Source of the DNA: Conus ventricosus
Taxonomy: Eukaryota > Mollusca > Gastropoda > Neogastropoda > Conidae
DNA: 64,000 bases
Direction: 5' to 3'
Assembly (NCBI GenBank): GCA_018398815.1
Contig: CM031596.1
Location: 71,129,069-71,193,068 of the forward strand
This document shows positions 1-14,984 of the stretch, in pieces (positions within the stretch are counted from its first letter, which is position 1; each line of letters opens with the position of its first letter). Position numbers and translations under genes: made by a program. Under the pieces are notes generated by a model, which saw only the letters and a list, made by a program, of their open reading frames with translations, searched no databases and had not been told where the DNA came from.

Positions 1-1402
1 AATATTTGAGTCAGATAAGAAACATTTGTATTTGTTTTAGGGGCACAGTGTGCTTGTCAACTACTGCACAAACTATTGAATTGAGCATTGCTCATGCTTT
101 ATTGGACTTCTTTCACAGCTAGTCACACATGTCCATATGCAGTCATTTATTGTGTGAGCTGTATTCTTGCGCACTGAAAATCAGAATCGTAGCTTGCTGC
201 ATACTAAAGGTTTTCTGTAAAATGTCTGTTGTGGTGATCATCATGAATACTGTATTCAGCACTTTAAAAATCTCTTGTTACTGCCTGAAACACTGATGTT
301 TAGTTCACAGAACGTTGAATCACACCACTGTTGATGAATACTTCGGCTGAACTGCGTCAGCAAACATATGGTTGAAGTTTGTGACTTCTTCTTACAGTAT
401 CCTGGCCCCATTAATGACATCACAATATACGGTCATTGACGCATGCTGATTTTACATGCTGTGTGCCAGATAGGACTGCAGTTGCTGTCATCCCTGAACA
501 CACTGACATGAAATGTGCCATGAACTGTGCATGGACTAGTGTGATTTCAAACCTGTACTGCACAGTCAGTACTTTGATCTACGCGGACATTCAGCCATAT
601 TGAAACTTAGTAGATCCTCAATTTGTTTCTGCTAATATAGCGTGATCTAGTGTATAAAGTGACCTGGTTAGAATGAAGACAAAACAAATTGTAATGTGAT
701 CTTCAAATAATGGAACATATGAGTTATATCCCTTGAAAGCATGTCTGTGCAGTGGATAGCATTTTTTCCAAGCCAGCTATGCTGCTGAAGTAGCTAAGCA
801 AAGGAACAATGGAAGACTCATGAAACAGCTGAAATATATCCAAACTTAAAATAACGGCACATAGATGTGCCGTCAGTCCACAAAGCTGAAGCCGCTGTAG
901 CGTCTGTGTCAGTCAGCTTGGCCTTGTGGTAAGTTTTCATTTGTTGTGGGCTTTTTCTTCAGGGGGTGGTGGTGGTTACGATATAAATGAAAACTCAGGT
1001 TTGAAGTTGAAACCACCGGAGATTGTGTTAATTGAAGTTATCATGTCAGTATGGCCTTGGCGTTTGAAACTGTTGTTTCTTCCCCATACTGGATCAAAAG
1101 TAAAATGGTAAACCATTTTATCTATGAAAAGAAAACCAGTTTGATATGGGACTGCAAAGCAGAGCTGTACCGTGCTAAAATTGTCACTCTCTCTCTCCTG
1201 GCATTAACCAGGCTTGAGAGTTTAAGACTGTGATATGTTGGACAGATAAATTGACCAACATTCACATTGTGGCATGCATAGATTCTTCACTGAGTGACTT
1301 GCAGCGTTCTCTCAGTCTTTCATAAGCTTACCCAGAGAATGCTCAGGCTTTAGCTTGTTGGGCAAGGCCATCTGCGATAACTATGCGTGTCTTCCTTTTC
1401 AG
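1..1402. other. Upstream sequence, no firm gene
   Basis: No confident coding exon is seen here. From 963 a stretch after a pyrimidine-rich tract and AG reads GGGGYDINENSGLKLKPPE in one frame and could be an exon of the RNA-binding gene that continues at 1403. However, no donor with the phase needed to join the 1403 exon is visible, so it is left unannotated. The remainder looks like intron. Confidence 0.4.
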
Positions 1403-1526
1403 ATCAGAGTGTAAAGGAGAGGTCACTTTTCATTAATAACGTCAAGAACAAGGAAAGAGGAATTTTGAAGCATATTTTCCCACTTGCTTCAAAGATTGCC
1501 CTGGTGAATGTCTCTGAAGACCTGAG
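1403..1526 (+). CDS. Exon: first half of an RRM
   Basis: The acceptor is TTTTCAG at 1402 and the donor is GAG|GTAAGT after 1526. The frame starts with two bases of a split codon. It contains LFINNV, which fits the RNP2 pattern of an RRM first strand, followed by a helix (KERGILKHIF) and a second strand. The exon ends after two bases of a codon, which matches the start phase of the next exon. Confidence 0.65.
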
Positions 1527-4500
1527 GTAAGTGCAGCTCAGCTGGAGGACCTATCTGTGCGACACTGGATGGATGTGTCACAGATGATGATATCCTTATA
1601 ACAGCCATTGCTGTCAAAAACTAGAAATGGCTGTTTTGACTTTGTTGAATATAGCATTGCTCTGGCAAAGTGGGAAAAAAGGCGTCAAAATCTTGAGACG
1701 CCGTTTTATGGGCATTTCCTCTCATGTTTACTGTCTCTTAAGTGAGCATCATCAAATGTTGCCTTTTGCCCAGAGAAAATCAGTTTTGAACACTAAAAGA
1801 ACAACACTACTGTTGTTTGTGTGTCGTCTCAGCACATTATATGATAATTACTTTCTCTTGTCACTGCATTACAGTCGATGACACCTGACGTTGACCTTGC
1901 ATCCAGTTAATTATAGTTCTTAAATGAACTTAGCAACAAAACATCATGCACTTTCAACGTCAGAGAATGTCAAGACCTAAGAGAAAGGAGAAAGCATGTG
2001 TGCAAAATCTTTCTTGTCGTCATCTGAAAATATCCATTGAGACCTGCACCAATTCATAAATGCCTCCCTGGGCTGTTGGTATTCCACGTTCTGTCACTGA
2101 GTCAACCAGGAATTTTTACCCAGCAGTCGGGGACTGGAAATGGCTCACAGACCTGCTGTGAAGTTTTATTTGTCATGCAGTTTTGGAACACGTACACATT
2201 GTTGAACCACTGGAGTCTGCATTTGTGTCATAGTTGTTAATGACGGAACAAAACGTCCGATCAAAGAGGTTTGCACAAAGTGGACGAGTTGGAACCAACT
2301 GGAAGAAAAGAGCCCAGGACAGAGATGCCTGGAAGGCCTTGGTTGGCAGCCTGTACCCCAGGAGGGGTAATAGGCGATGATGATGATGATGGACGAGTTT
2401 TAGCGCTGCACTACCCATCACCAGGAAAAGAAAGGGGCCCTTTGGTAAAGGCATGGACGCTCTGCAGTGAGAGCCTGGAGGTTGTGATGACAGTAGTGAT
2501 GTCTGACCTTTTGTGTAAATGGGAGAGCTGGACACCCACAGGCTGGTCTGGACAAACAGAAATCGAGAACATGTGCTTCAGTTGACTTCATCATTTCTCA
2601 TGCCTGGAACATGAGACAGATGCTGTTGTCAGGCAGCAAGTTTGTGCATGTGCTGGGATTCAGGAAGCATTCCTGGCAAATCATCAGATACCTTCGGCGT
2701 GGGATGATGTGACTGTCTTGCAAGGGAAGTGACTGATCTGTGTCTTGGATTGGACCAAGGAGTCTTGGATGAACAACTCGAAGAACTGAAACGAAAACAC
2801 CACCACCTCAGCAATGCTCACATGACTTAATAACAAGACATTATCTTGAGGAAGATGTCTCAGAGTTGCCCCCTGGCATATTTGTCAGGAGAAGGAGAAA
2901 GATATTGAGATCGTTCTGTCTGTGTACTAATACAGACAACCTTCCTCTCGCCAGTGTGTGGTGGTTTGTGGCATTGTGCATCACACTGATTTACAGATCT
3001 CGGCCACAAGTGGGGTTGGCAAAGATCCCGAGTTGTTTTTTTTTTTCTGTAGCTCTTGGTCAGATCTACATGACTTTAGGGGCCACAAAATGTGTCCAAT
3101 GTTTGGACAGCAAGGGGAATGAATGTGGTGCCTAGAACTTTTGCACCTTCATATGGCTGTTGTGCTTTGATATCCATGGAATGTGAATTTTGCTATGGAG
3201 GACAAAAGTGACTACCCCCTGGGTCTGTGGATGGGTGTTTTGTGATCAAATGATGGGAACTTTGCAGGCTTTGGTCTTCTGCTTCATCAGTTGTGAAGAT
3301 TGCTAGTCTAGGAGCAACAGGTCTAGATGGTTGGAGCACTTTTCTAGCTATGATGATGACATTTACACTGACCCAGACCTGACAACTTCACTGGCTGTGA
3401 CAATATTCTGCTGCTCACAGACTTGTGTTTGACACATTTTCCAGACCTTCCCCTATCGATTTTTCTGTATTTAGCACAGAAAACTGTACAAAGTACAGAA
3501 ATACAATATTACTGAATAAGAACAAAAAAAGAGTGTTAAAGTATGAAGGAAATTCGTCCTGTTTGTAAGTTGATCTCAATTTGGCAGATAGTCAGCCTGA
3601 GATCACAGATCTGACCTCGATTAGGTCAGTTGAGTATCACCAAAAACAACAGCAGACATTTACATTTTCGTCGATCTGCTATGGTCTTGATTCAAGTTCG
3701 GCAGAACTGGACAGTCATGTTTATTGCTGTGCAAACTGTGAACACTTTTGCAACAGTTCACAAGAATTTTTTTTTGATTACCAAAATTCGGTACCGAGTT
3801 GACCAGCCCTACACTTTCGGCTTCTCCAATCAAACAAATCTTCAATGGTCTGCAATTTCGCAACCAAATCGATTAGGCTTCGTTGCTAAGTTTGAAAATC
3901 AGAGAGCGCAAAATCATCAGTTTTTCAGCTCAGTCAAGTCGTCTTCATCAGTGTCAATCTCCGAACATTTTTGCATAAAATGAATTTGTTGCTGTACCGA
4001 AGTCATGATGAAACACATCTGTTACATCCACTCTTGTGTCTATTTTTGAAATATATTGCAGTTTGGTTCTCAAAGAAACTTCAGTGTCCCGCTGTTGGAA
4101 CTGGCCAATCAATACAGTTTTGTGCTGATACCAGTTGGCTTTAGTCTATGATGTATACACAACCTGTGCTTCCGAAGTTATTTGCTTGAATATAGCCATG
4201 CAGTCCGAAAGTAACTGCCTTATTCCCTATACATGCTTGCGTATTAAGATCCAGTTGTTACTACTATTATTGTTATTGTTATTATTAGAAATATATATTT
4301 GTTTTAATATCATTTTTTTCGAATGTGTCTTCAGCCTCCCTTCCCCGTCCACCATCCTTCCCCCAGCAGTTCTTATTGCAACTTTGGTTTAGACCAACTT
4401 TTGAAAGAAACTTTGACTGCCACTCTTGTTAGCATATTTAGTAATAACAACAATAAATATAATGATAATGATAAGAAGAATGATAGTAACGATGAAGCTA

Positions 4501-4732
4501 CTACTGGTACCACTACCACCACCACCACTGCTACTACTACAACTACTTCTACTCCTCCTCCTCCTCCTGTTACTTACACCACCACCGCCACCATCACCAC
4601 CAATACTGATAAATGATAATAATAGTTTAAAAAAGGAAAGGATCAAACCATCTTCAAAATAATGTCACTTAAAGAGGTATGGAAAAGTAGTTTCATTACC
4701 TACCCCCCCCAATCCCCCACCTTACCTCACTC

Positions 4733-4806
<74 letters not shown>

Positions 4807-7129
4807 AGGCAGAGAGAGAGAAGGGTAAGCAATTTCTCGCAACAAACAGCTGTGCAAATTAGTATAACCCATAATTCGTCAGTTTACTGTGCATGAAAAC
4901 TTTTGATTCCAGAGATAAACAGTCTGTCTGTTGTTAACAGTATTCACAGAGCTGATGGTTTTTACCCATGTGAAGTTAAGCTTTTGGATACATATGACCT
5001 GTTCTGGGTTGTGATGATCAGTGTAGTTTAAAAGTGCAAAGTGTTTGCAAGATGAAAATGATTATGAGTGTGTTTATATATGCTTACATCCTGAATAAGT
5101 TGAGGAGCATGAAACGTCTTCAGAACAAGGACAAATAGAAACACAAAACCAACAGGAAGATGAAAAGTATCTGACCATTAACAAAAAGATGTAGAGGTAT
5201 CTGATTGCGTAAAAGTTGTAGGTAAGAACCGTTTTCCTTCTGGAATTTGAATGGCATATTTTACATGCAGGAAAACATCGGTGGTAGATGTCATTAAAAA
5301 AAACGTAGACAGACGAATCGCAAGACAAAACATGACACGTTTCGATCTATTACTTCACTCACAAAACACAACACTCGTGACAAGGAAAATGAAATGAGCA
5401 ATCACTCCTCTTTATCCAAATCGGTGCAGGATAGGCATTGAATGAAAGGCCTTGCTGTGTATGGCTGCGAGAAAGCAGCGGTCACTGTGCAATGTAAACA
5501 TGGATCATCATTTAATGGGAATCCAGTCCACTGCACCTCCATTATTCCTTGTGAGCAGTGACCTTTCATGATGTTCTTGCAAAATTTTATTCATAGTGAG
5601 TTGTTGCCATATAGCACTTGAACAGCTTTTTTACAGTCTCTGGGGATATATGTGATCGCCAGAATTGTGAAGTGTGAAGTCACATAAGCATTGGTCAATA
5701 AAATAACATTTAAAAACTAAGACTATCAAAATGCAGCATTGAGAGGTTTCAGATTTTGGCTATATTTGTATGCTATTTTGATTATTATATTTTTCATAAT
5801 AGAATTACAGCATGTATGAAACTCAGACTTTAAAGATTTTACATGGTTGTAAAGTTAACAAATTTGGATATTACATGTGTCCCAAAATTTCTGTGAAGCT
5901 GCCTATATCTCAAAGTGTTTGGAGCATTCTACTTATCTTGCAGATAAAGCTCTCTTTGCAGCCTGACATGAGGTTTTGTAAAACAGATCAGAGGTGATTG
6001 TGCAAAGGGTGACTTCAACCCTCTGGTAATGTTTTGTGGATCTTGTATTGTTGTGGAAACAGTTCAGCTGTGCTGACAATGAAATGTCGAGCAATGGTGC
6101 TTGACCATCTGGTGGCCGTCACTGATGTCACCATCAATGGACTCAAGCTAGAAATGGGGGCTGTCAACATCACCCAGGAAGGTGAGTCAGCATATTTGGT
6201 ATTGTACTGAGAAATAAGCCATCACTGTTCAGAGTGTGTGTGTGTGCACGCGCATGTGTGCATGTGCACGTGTGTGCTTGTGTGTGTGCATGCATGCCAC
6301 GGCTGTTCAGAGCAAGCCACTTAGTTCTGAGAGGCAGGGGAGTTTACAGCTCTCCCACAGCTGCAGAGGCCAAGCCGTGAATGCAGGTCAAGGAAAGGGG
6401 TGTTTTCTGCAGGCTGCTCCCCACCAGCCAGCTAACCGTGCTGTACTCGACCAACTGAATGTCATCTGTGTACAGCCGGTCTGGCAGCAATGTGTTCGGC
6501 ATTGATGAGCAGCCATTACAAATGGGGCTGTTAGTTTGGTAATCAGTGGTTGTCATGAAAAATGTAATATATCTGTGCTCTTGAGATGACTGAATAGGCG
6601 AATTCCCGACAATTCTTTTAATACCAAACTCGACTAGGTTTATTTTCCTGTTGATAATGTAGATACGGCATGAAAGCTTGTACACAAGAGGTCAGGCGAT
6701 ATTCAAACAATGACAACACACACACACACAATTGTGCAAGAATGACGTCATCACTTTCTGGGAACTTAATTTTCCCTAGTTAATTAGTACACAAGTTTGA
6801 TACATGCCTCTGCTTGGACTACAACACCAAAAATGTTGGGTCAGAAATGTGTAAGGCTTGTTTGTTCGGCCCTATAACTAAGTGTCTCGAATGGGACAGA
6901 AAAATAAAGCTGTGATGCATGTGAGAAAGTGATTAAGAGAGAAAAAGACGAGCTAGCAGATCAGTTCAGGTGTAAAACGTCTTTAATCTGTCCGCACAGA
7001 AGCATAGATTCTTGTTTTTTTTGTTTTTTTTTTGTTAAACAAAGAATGTTTGCTGAGATCTCCACTTTTTTGTCTTGTTTCTCAAAAGTAAAACTTTTCT
7101 CTCTCTCTCCACACACACACACACACATG

Positions 7130-7189
<60 letters not shown>

Positions 7190-10100
7190 CTCTCTCTCTC
7201 AGACGCACACACACAGAGCATACCTGCTTTTTTGTTTCCTTGTCAGACATGCCTACCATCCCTTTACAGTGTGGATTGTATGTTTGGAGGGAAAAAAAAT
7301 CAGCTAACCTTTTTTCACAGGTGAATGAAATTGAAGGCAGAAGGAAAGCTGTAACTCAAACATTGCGCACATGCACCTAGGCCCATAACTGGCTGTGGAA
7401 TAGAACCAACCGAGCTGAAGTTAAGAGAAAGCACTGAACAAGCAGCTGGCTGTAGCAAGCTAATCAAAATATGTGAGACTGAGGAAGATGAACAGCCAGT
7501 CCTTATGCAAATAAAAAGAGAAAAGGGAGGGAAGTGGTGGGGGAGCAGAACATAGCAAGAGAAAGGAACAATGTTGCTATACCTTCAGGACATAATAAAA
7601 TGATTAGTAGTCATATGTACAACCAAGGACAGAAAGGAGAAAATTTTGGTTTGTACACTGTTTGCAAGTGCACATTCTCGATCCATCAGGGTGGCCATGA
7701 TAATGTGAGTGTGCAAACATGCATACATGTACATCTGCAATAACATATTTGTAGAAATATAGTGTGTTCTGGAACTCACTTGAAAAGTGTTCTAGATTTT
7801 TACATTGTCTACACCTGATGGAATGATTAAGGGGTTGGTTGGCATGCCTCCTCTGCAGGTCTTAGTACTTGAACAAAAATGAAGTGAGACCCAGAGGGTG
7901 ATTGGAAATAATGACCTCTTCCTTCTGTGATGGAACAGCCAGCTTTGTGCATAGATTTGATCAACAATACTTAAATCAGTTAACAACAACAAAAACTAGT
8001 ATACTCAAGTTTGGAAAGTTTGACACTTTAATGTAAGGACTTTTCCAAATAATAGTTAAGTCCTCTTATCTTTTAATATTTGTGGTCATGTAACGTTAGA
8101 CATTTGTGAGAATGTGATTTTTTTTGTTTTGTTTTCTATGCGTAACGCGACTATCAGCAAGTCATGTTCTTTTTTCAGCAATTTGTGGACTAAACTTGTG
8201 TGTGTTTTCTAATTTGCTGTAAGCATGCGTTCGTTTTGCCATTATATGATTTTTTTTGTTATCACTTAAAAGAATCAGCAAAGATGGAAATGTATAAGAT
8301 TTTTATTCATGCAGCAGGAACAGCCCAAACAGAGCTGCTGGACAAGCAGTTTCACTTGCTGCACAAATCTAGTTACTGCCCATCCCCTGTTACCTCCAGA
8401 CAAAGTAGAAGATGGAAACATGGCTGTATATTTTGTTTGAAAATGGTTGATGCTCTTAAATAGTTTGTGACCTCAGTTGGTTAACTTGTTAACTTCTCCC
8501 CTGCATTGTCAGTTTTAGCAAAAAAAGATTCTTCCCCTTTCCATGCATTTTGCACTGTTTTCTGCCTAAATATATTTCGTTTAGGTGTCTTAATCTGCAA
8601 ATCGAGTGCTCAGAATGCACCAGATTACACTGATTTAAATGCAGATATAACAAATTCCAGAGGAGAATGCCCTTAAACCACCCTGGAGAGGCAAATCTGC
8701 TTTGCAAATGCGTGGCTTTATTACTTTAGTCAGAATTTTTCTCTTTTTAAGCCCTGACTGCTAACTTTCAGCTGGTCATTCTTGTCGACATTTGCCTTCA
8801 CTGGTGCTAGATTGCCACAGCGCACAAAAAGTCTTTCTGCTTGTTGGTTGATATGGTGGAAGACCATTGTGTAGGGAAGTGTGTGTGTAACTTGAGCAAG
8901 CGATTGTACTTGCGTTAGTGCGAATAAAATGCAAAATGAAGCGGAGACGATTTGCATGAATGTCAGCAAAATATATAAATGGAATTGGCATTTCCATTTA
9001 AACCACATTCATCATNNNNNNNNNNNNNNNNNNNNNNNNNNNNNNNNNNNNNNNNNNNNNNNNNNNNNNNNNNNNNNNNNNNNNNNNNNNNNNNNNNNNN
9101 NNNNNNNNNNNNNNNNNNNNNNNNNNNNNNNNNNNNNNNNNNNNNNNNNNNNNNNNNNNNNNNNNNNNNNNNNNNNNNNNNNNNNNNNNNNNNNNNNNNN
9201 NNNNNNNNNNNNNNNNNNNNNNNNNNNNNNNNNNNNNNNNNNNNNNNNNNNNNNNNNNNNNNNNNNNNNNNNNNNNNNNNNNNNNNNNNNNNNNNNNNNN
9301 NNNNNNNNNNNNNNNNNNNNNNNNNNNNNNNNNNNNNNNNNNNNNNNNNNNNNNNNNNNNNNNNNNNNNNNNNNNNNNNNNNNNNNNNNNNNNNNNNNNN
9401 NNNNNNNNNNNNNNNNNNNNNNNNNNNNNNNNNNNNNNNNNNNNNNNNNNNNNNNNNNNNNNNNNNNNNNNNNNNNNNNNNNNNNNNNNNNNNNNNNNNN
9501 NNNNNNNNNNNNNNNNNNNNNNNNNNNNNNNNNNNNNNNNNNNNNNNNNNNNNNNNNNNNNNNNNNNNNNNNNNNNNNNNNNNNNNNNNNNNNNNNNNNN
9601 NNNNNNNNNNNNNNNNNNNNNNNNNNNNNNNNNNNNNNNNNNNNNNNNNNNNNNNNNNNNNNNNNNNNNNNNNNNNNNNNNNNNNNNNNNNNNNNNNNNN
9701 NNNNNNNNNNNNNNNNNNNNNNNNNNNNNNNNNNNNNNNNNNNNNNNNNNNNNNNNNNNNNNNNNNNNNNNNNNNNNNNNNNNNNNNNNNNNNNNNNNNN
9801 NNNNNNNNNNNNNNNNNNNNNNNNNNNNNNNNNNNNNNNNNNNNNNNNNNNNNNNNNNNNNNNNNNNNNNNNNNNNNNNNNNNNNNNNNNNNNNNNNNNN
9901 NNNNNNNNNNNNNNNNNNNNNNNNNNNNNNNNNNNNNNNNNNNNNNNNNNNNNNNNNNNNNNNNNNNNNNNNNNNNNNNNNNNNNNNNNNNNNNNNNNNN
10001 NNNNNNNNNNNNNNNAAAAAAATGAGGGAAAAAAAGAAAAAATTCATGGCAAAGTTGACAATATGATGGTAATGGAAGTCGTGGAGTGTGGTGTAAGGAA

Positions 10101-12843
10101 TTATCACGTTAATACTTGATTTATGTGTAAAGTTATACTTTTAAGCTATACTTCCTTGGTTTGTGTGTGTTGTTTATATGTTTGTATGTGTTTTGAACAC
10201 TTAATTTACTCTGTGGTTAAAGGAGGGATTTCAGACTTCAGATACGTTTTGTTAGTCTTAAGTTCTATTTTATTTTCCTATATTAAGATAATATAGAATC
10301 CTTCAAGTACCTTTCAAAATACAGATTTGCTTTAAATTTTTAATGTAAAGGAGGAAGTTGGCCCCTTTAACACTCCAAGTGGAGCAATGACCATCTATCC
10401 CTCCCGTAGCTCACCAACACCTGGACCCCAACTTTGAAGGGTTTTACCCCCCCCCACCCCCGTTTTCAGCACTCGCAACCACAAAATATAAATATTTAGC
10501 TCTGGGTTGAAATAAGAAATCTTTTACATGATGGGGTAGAAATAGCAAGTTTTGTGCAGCCAATCTCTGCAACTTCAATCAGTTTGAAAAGAAAAATTAT
10601 CCGTTATTTCCCTCAAAATACCATTGGACTCCAGATCAAAAAGCAGTGCTTCTTCAGTTTTTTTCAATTGATTTGTTCTACCAGAGGATAAACAACAGTC
10701 CCACTAGCCATTTCAAGTTTTCTGAGATATGTGTACATGCGGACTGCCATTGTCAATTTGATGCTGATGGTATGATAATTGATTCCTTTTTTTTTAACTT
10801 CTAAAATGGTTTTATGTGAATCATAACAGGATGATGGAGACTAAAGAAATATGCAGCGTTGAAGTATCAGCTTTTGATATTTTTAGTAATCAATTTTTAA
10901 TTTTGATTTGTTGATATTTGCAGCTGCACAAAAGTTGATTGACAAGCCACACAGTCGTAAACTGTCAGAGAAGAGTAGAGAGAGGACTGCAAGCAGCAGT
11001 GGAACAGGAGCAGATGATGGCCAGAAAGCCAGAACGGGCCCAGGGGGGACCAGGAAAAGAAAGACAAAGAGAGGAAAAGTCTGAAAGAAAAAGAGAAGCT
11101 GGACAGAGAAAAGAAAGATCGTGAGCAAAAAGAGAGAATGCAGAGAGAAAGAGATAGGGAAAGAGAGAGAGGTCAGAAAAACAGACTGGAAAGGGAAAGG
11201 TCTGGAAAGTATGCAGAAGAAGAGAGAGTAAAAGCAAGAAAAAGAGAACTGGCACGGAAAGAGTTTTCAAGAGCGGAGAAAAACACCAGAAGAGAACCAG
11301 ATAGATCCTTGAGAACTGGAAGGCAAGAAACCCGTGGGCGACAAAGATCAGGTGGGCTTTGGGGGCACCCAGGAGGGCAGATGCGGCATGAGATGGGTAT
11401 GCGGCATGAGTTGAACATACAGAGAGAGAGAGAGATGCAGAGGGAGATGGAGAGAGAGCTTGAGAGGGAAATGGAGATCGAGAGGGAGATGCGAAGGCAG
11501 AGGGAAATGCAGAGGGAGCTGGAGGTGCAGATGGAGAAGGAGAGAAGGGAGCGAGAAGAGTGGGAGTGGCAGGACATGGAGCGGCGGAAAATGGAGGCCC
11601 GGCAGGAAGAGGAGCGAGAACGGCGCCACCAAGAGGAGCTGCTGCGAGAGAAAGAAAAACTGGAAAAGATGCACCAGGATGCAGTGCTCAAGCTCATGAT
11701 GGTGGAGGAACAGCAGCGCCGTGAGCGCGATGAGCTGAAGCGTCGCGAGCACGAGATGGAGATGGAGAAGAAGCACATGCAGCAGCAGCTGGAGGAGGAG
11801 CGCCGACGTCAGCAGCAGGAGAAGGAGGAGTGGGAGCGTACATCCAGAAAACGGGGCAGGTACGAGGAGCCTGAAGCAGTGGGTCCCAGGCATGGTGGCA
11901 TGGCAAACAAGAGGGGACGTGGATCTGAGGGGCCATGGCAGAATTTCTACGTCTCTGGTGACGGCAGTGACCAGCCTCAAAGTCAGAGGCCATCGGGCAA
12001 TCACATTAGCCCTGCTGCTGGATCTTCAGTAAGTGGAGACTTCGACCTTCTCTTTAATTAACAACATACTTTGCTTAATCTGGTTTTGTGTGTTTTCACT
12101 TTCTTTTTGTCAAAGTGTCTCTAGAAATTAGATGGTTACTGCAGGTGTTCTGTTTCAGTATTCTTGATAATTTTCATGGTCCTGGTGATGACTTCTATGA
12201 AATGCATTTTTTTGACAAAACAGCGCAGTAAGGAAAATGATATTAACTTGTTGACTGCCTCAGTATGTACCTCTTACATAGGTACCCCATTTTTTTCACT
12301 AAATCTCTCAACAAAGTAAAGGTGGGAGTGATCCATTTACATTAATTAAACATGACCAGTTGTAGCGAAATGTAATCCTGTTGGCAGTCAGTTCTGCCAC
12401 CCTTCAAGTCAGGCATGGTTGAAAGTCAGCTTGTGATCCACTGGTTGTCTGATAACAGCTCTCTTAAGGCTTGCACCTGGACTCTCATGAACCAGCAATG
12501 AGACTGCTCTGCATGAACAATTCTAGATCACCGCTTTTTTCCCACACCCACTCTTTGACCATCCCTTACTGCTTACTAAGTTGGGGGAAGAGAGACAGAG
12601 AGAAAGAAGCGGGGGGTGGGGGGTGGGGGTGGATTGAACCATGAGTGAGGATTCTTAATAGCAGTATAGAAGGAAGCTGCCTCTATCAGAATGGGAAAAG
12701 CTGGGGCTGTTGTTTCTCAACAGTTAAGAACGGCGGTGTTTGTGCCTTGGTGTGTTTATGTTGTGGGGAAGGGGAGAGGAGGGGCAGGTGGGGTGTGTGT
12801 GTGTGGCAGAGTGGAAAGATGGTTTCTGAGGGAGGCTGAGAGA

Positions 12844-12879
<36 letters not shown>

Positions 12880-14920
12880 AAAACCTCTGAGGGTGTGCAG
12901 AGCTGGGAGATTCTCATTGTTGGTGCATTCTCTGAGTACAAAACAAACCAAAAAAAAATAATAATGTTACATCTAAGGTACTTGCCATTGTGGTTCAAAT
13001 TAATGGCAAGTGAGTCAAAATAGGCACTTTAATTACACATACTATACCGTGGCTCACTAATGCAATAAGCGGCAGCAATTTGCTATCCCTGCCTCGTATA
13101 CAATAAAGTCCGTACGGACAACAAAACCCTTCAAAGGGCCTCGTGCCTTGCGCATGCTCAGAATCATCCTCTTTTCTCGGCAGCCATTTTCCCGTTAAGC
13201 CGCGTGTACACGAGCAGCTAAGTATTTTTGACTTTTCTCGCAATCGATCGATTGTTGTTGCTGTTCTTTGGTGTCTTTGCTTATGTTTTCACTTAAGGGA
13301 GAAACGTACGTGAAGCGATTGGGTGGTAAGGCGAGAGTTAAGAAGGTTTCGTCTTTCGATTCCCATTAGTGAGCCACGGTAAGTATGTTAGATTAAACGT
13401 AATTTTAGAATAAAAATTTCCTTTTACCTCTCTTGCTATTTGTTCTTCCACTATTTTCCATCCGTCATGGTGAACAGACTCTCGAATGAGCTGCATGTGA
13501 TATGGATCAGAAATCCAGCTGGCTTTTCAGCCATTATTTTTAGGAGACTCTGGATAGGCAGGGCTGCATGTGGAATAAACTGGAAATGGGAAATGTTAAG
13601 TCATCTCGACATTGGCAAGACTGTTCAAGGATTTTCGGGATCACAAGATTTTATCAAGAGTATGTTCTGGTTTCTGGATGTTGGGGTTAAAGCATGTAGC
13701 CTGTTGTTGTCGATCTGTCATAATGTTTATTGGGTATACTGCGACAGAAAATGGCACAATTCATTTACTTGTCCTGAAAAAAATATTGTAGAGTACTATT
13801 CAGTGGGTATACTGTCACACAGTCTGTGACAGAAAATAGCGTAATTGTCGTTTAAAAGATTGCAAATTGCTTTTCCTGTCATAATAATGTTTGATGCAAG
13901 ATATTAGAAATGCTACAGTGATTGATGAGGTTTGCTTAGTTGGGAAGTTATAAGAAGTTTGAAAAAAGGACTTCAATCAAAGCCATGGGGCTGCTTTGCT
14001 TATGGGCGTGTGTAGGAGAGAATTAAAAAAATGGAAGTGCATGGAAAAAAGTTTTTTCATCACCTTGAAACCAGTCTGCAAAAAGCATGTTAATCCCATC
14101 TTAAGACAAAACTTGAAATAACCCCCCAAAACCCTAGCTGAATGATGTCATATGATTCTTCTTTCATGTTGAGATAGTTACTATGAAACTGCTGTTTCAT
14201 TATGTGTTCAGTGTACAATTTAAAGTGATAATCATCCATAAATCATATGTCTTTGTTTTCTTTATATGCAAAAGTAATTGCCCATTTTCAGTCCGAAGTT
14301 GCTGCAAAACACGAACTGGAACTGGAGGTTGCCAGGCAGGCAGAAGAGTTGAAGAAGAGCTTGGCTCTGCTGGATAAGATCCAGAAGGTTCCGATGGGGC
14401 ATCAGCCACCTTTGGTGAGGTCCACGGTGGCACAGAGAAAGGTCACAGGGATCAGCAGGTTGGTTCTATGAGAAGACTGGAGTTGAAGGATCACTGATGT
14501 TGAATTAAAGGGTGTTGACATCCGCATTATATCCGTGTTGTTTTTGATGAGCACAGTGCTCCACCTCTTTAACTAATTTGCAGGGTTGTTGTTTATCAGT
14601 TTTGTTTGTTTAGATCCTCACAGATGATCTCTGAGAAATTGGGAGAACAAAAGAACTTTATGGATGCATAGTTGTTAACAAATATTCTGAATTGGATCAA
14701 ATCAGGGGATGCAGAAATGCATCATATGAACTGTTTCTATGTCCAGAATGGTAATGGCATGAAAAAAAATAGGATGTGGCTTGGGTCATTATATGTACAC
14801 AACCAGCTAATCTTAAAATTGAAGACATTGGGGATTATGGAGGGAGAAAAAAAGGGGGGCTGGGGGGTTGTTGATCCAGGTTCATATTTGTGTAAGTATG
14901 TGTTAGCAACAGTAGTTTGT

Positions 14921-14984
<64 letters not shown>

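Noticed and set aside
6236..6300. Possible exon in CVCMHA-type frame
   Set aside because: Degenerate GT/GC dinucleotide sequence directly after a splice donor.
8929..10119. Long open frames through the 1000-N block
   Set aside because: Open only because N does not encode stops.
11173..12004. Minus-strand Ser/Leu-rich frames opposite the large exon
   Set aside because: Shadows of the Arg/Glu-rich coding exon on the plus strand, which has compatible splice sites and phases.
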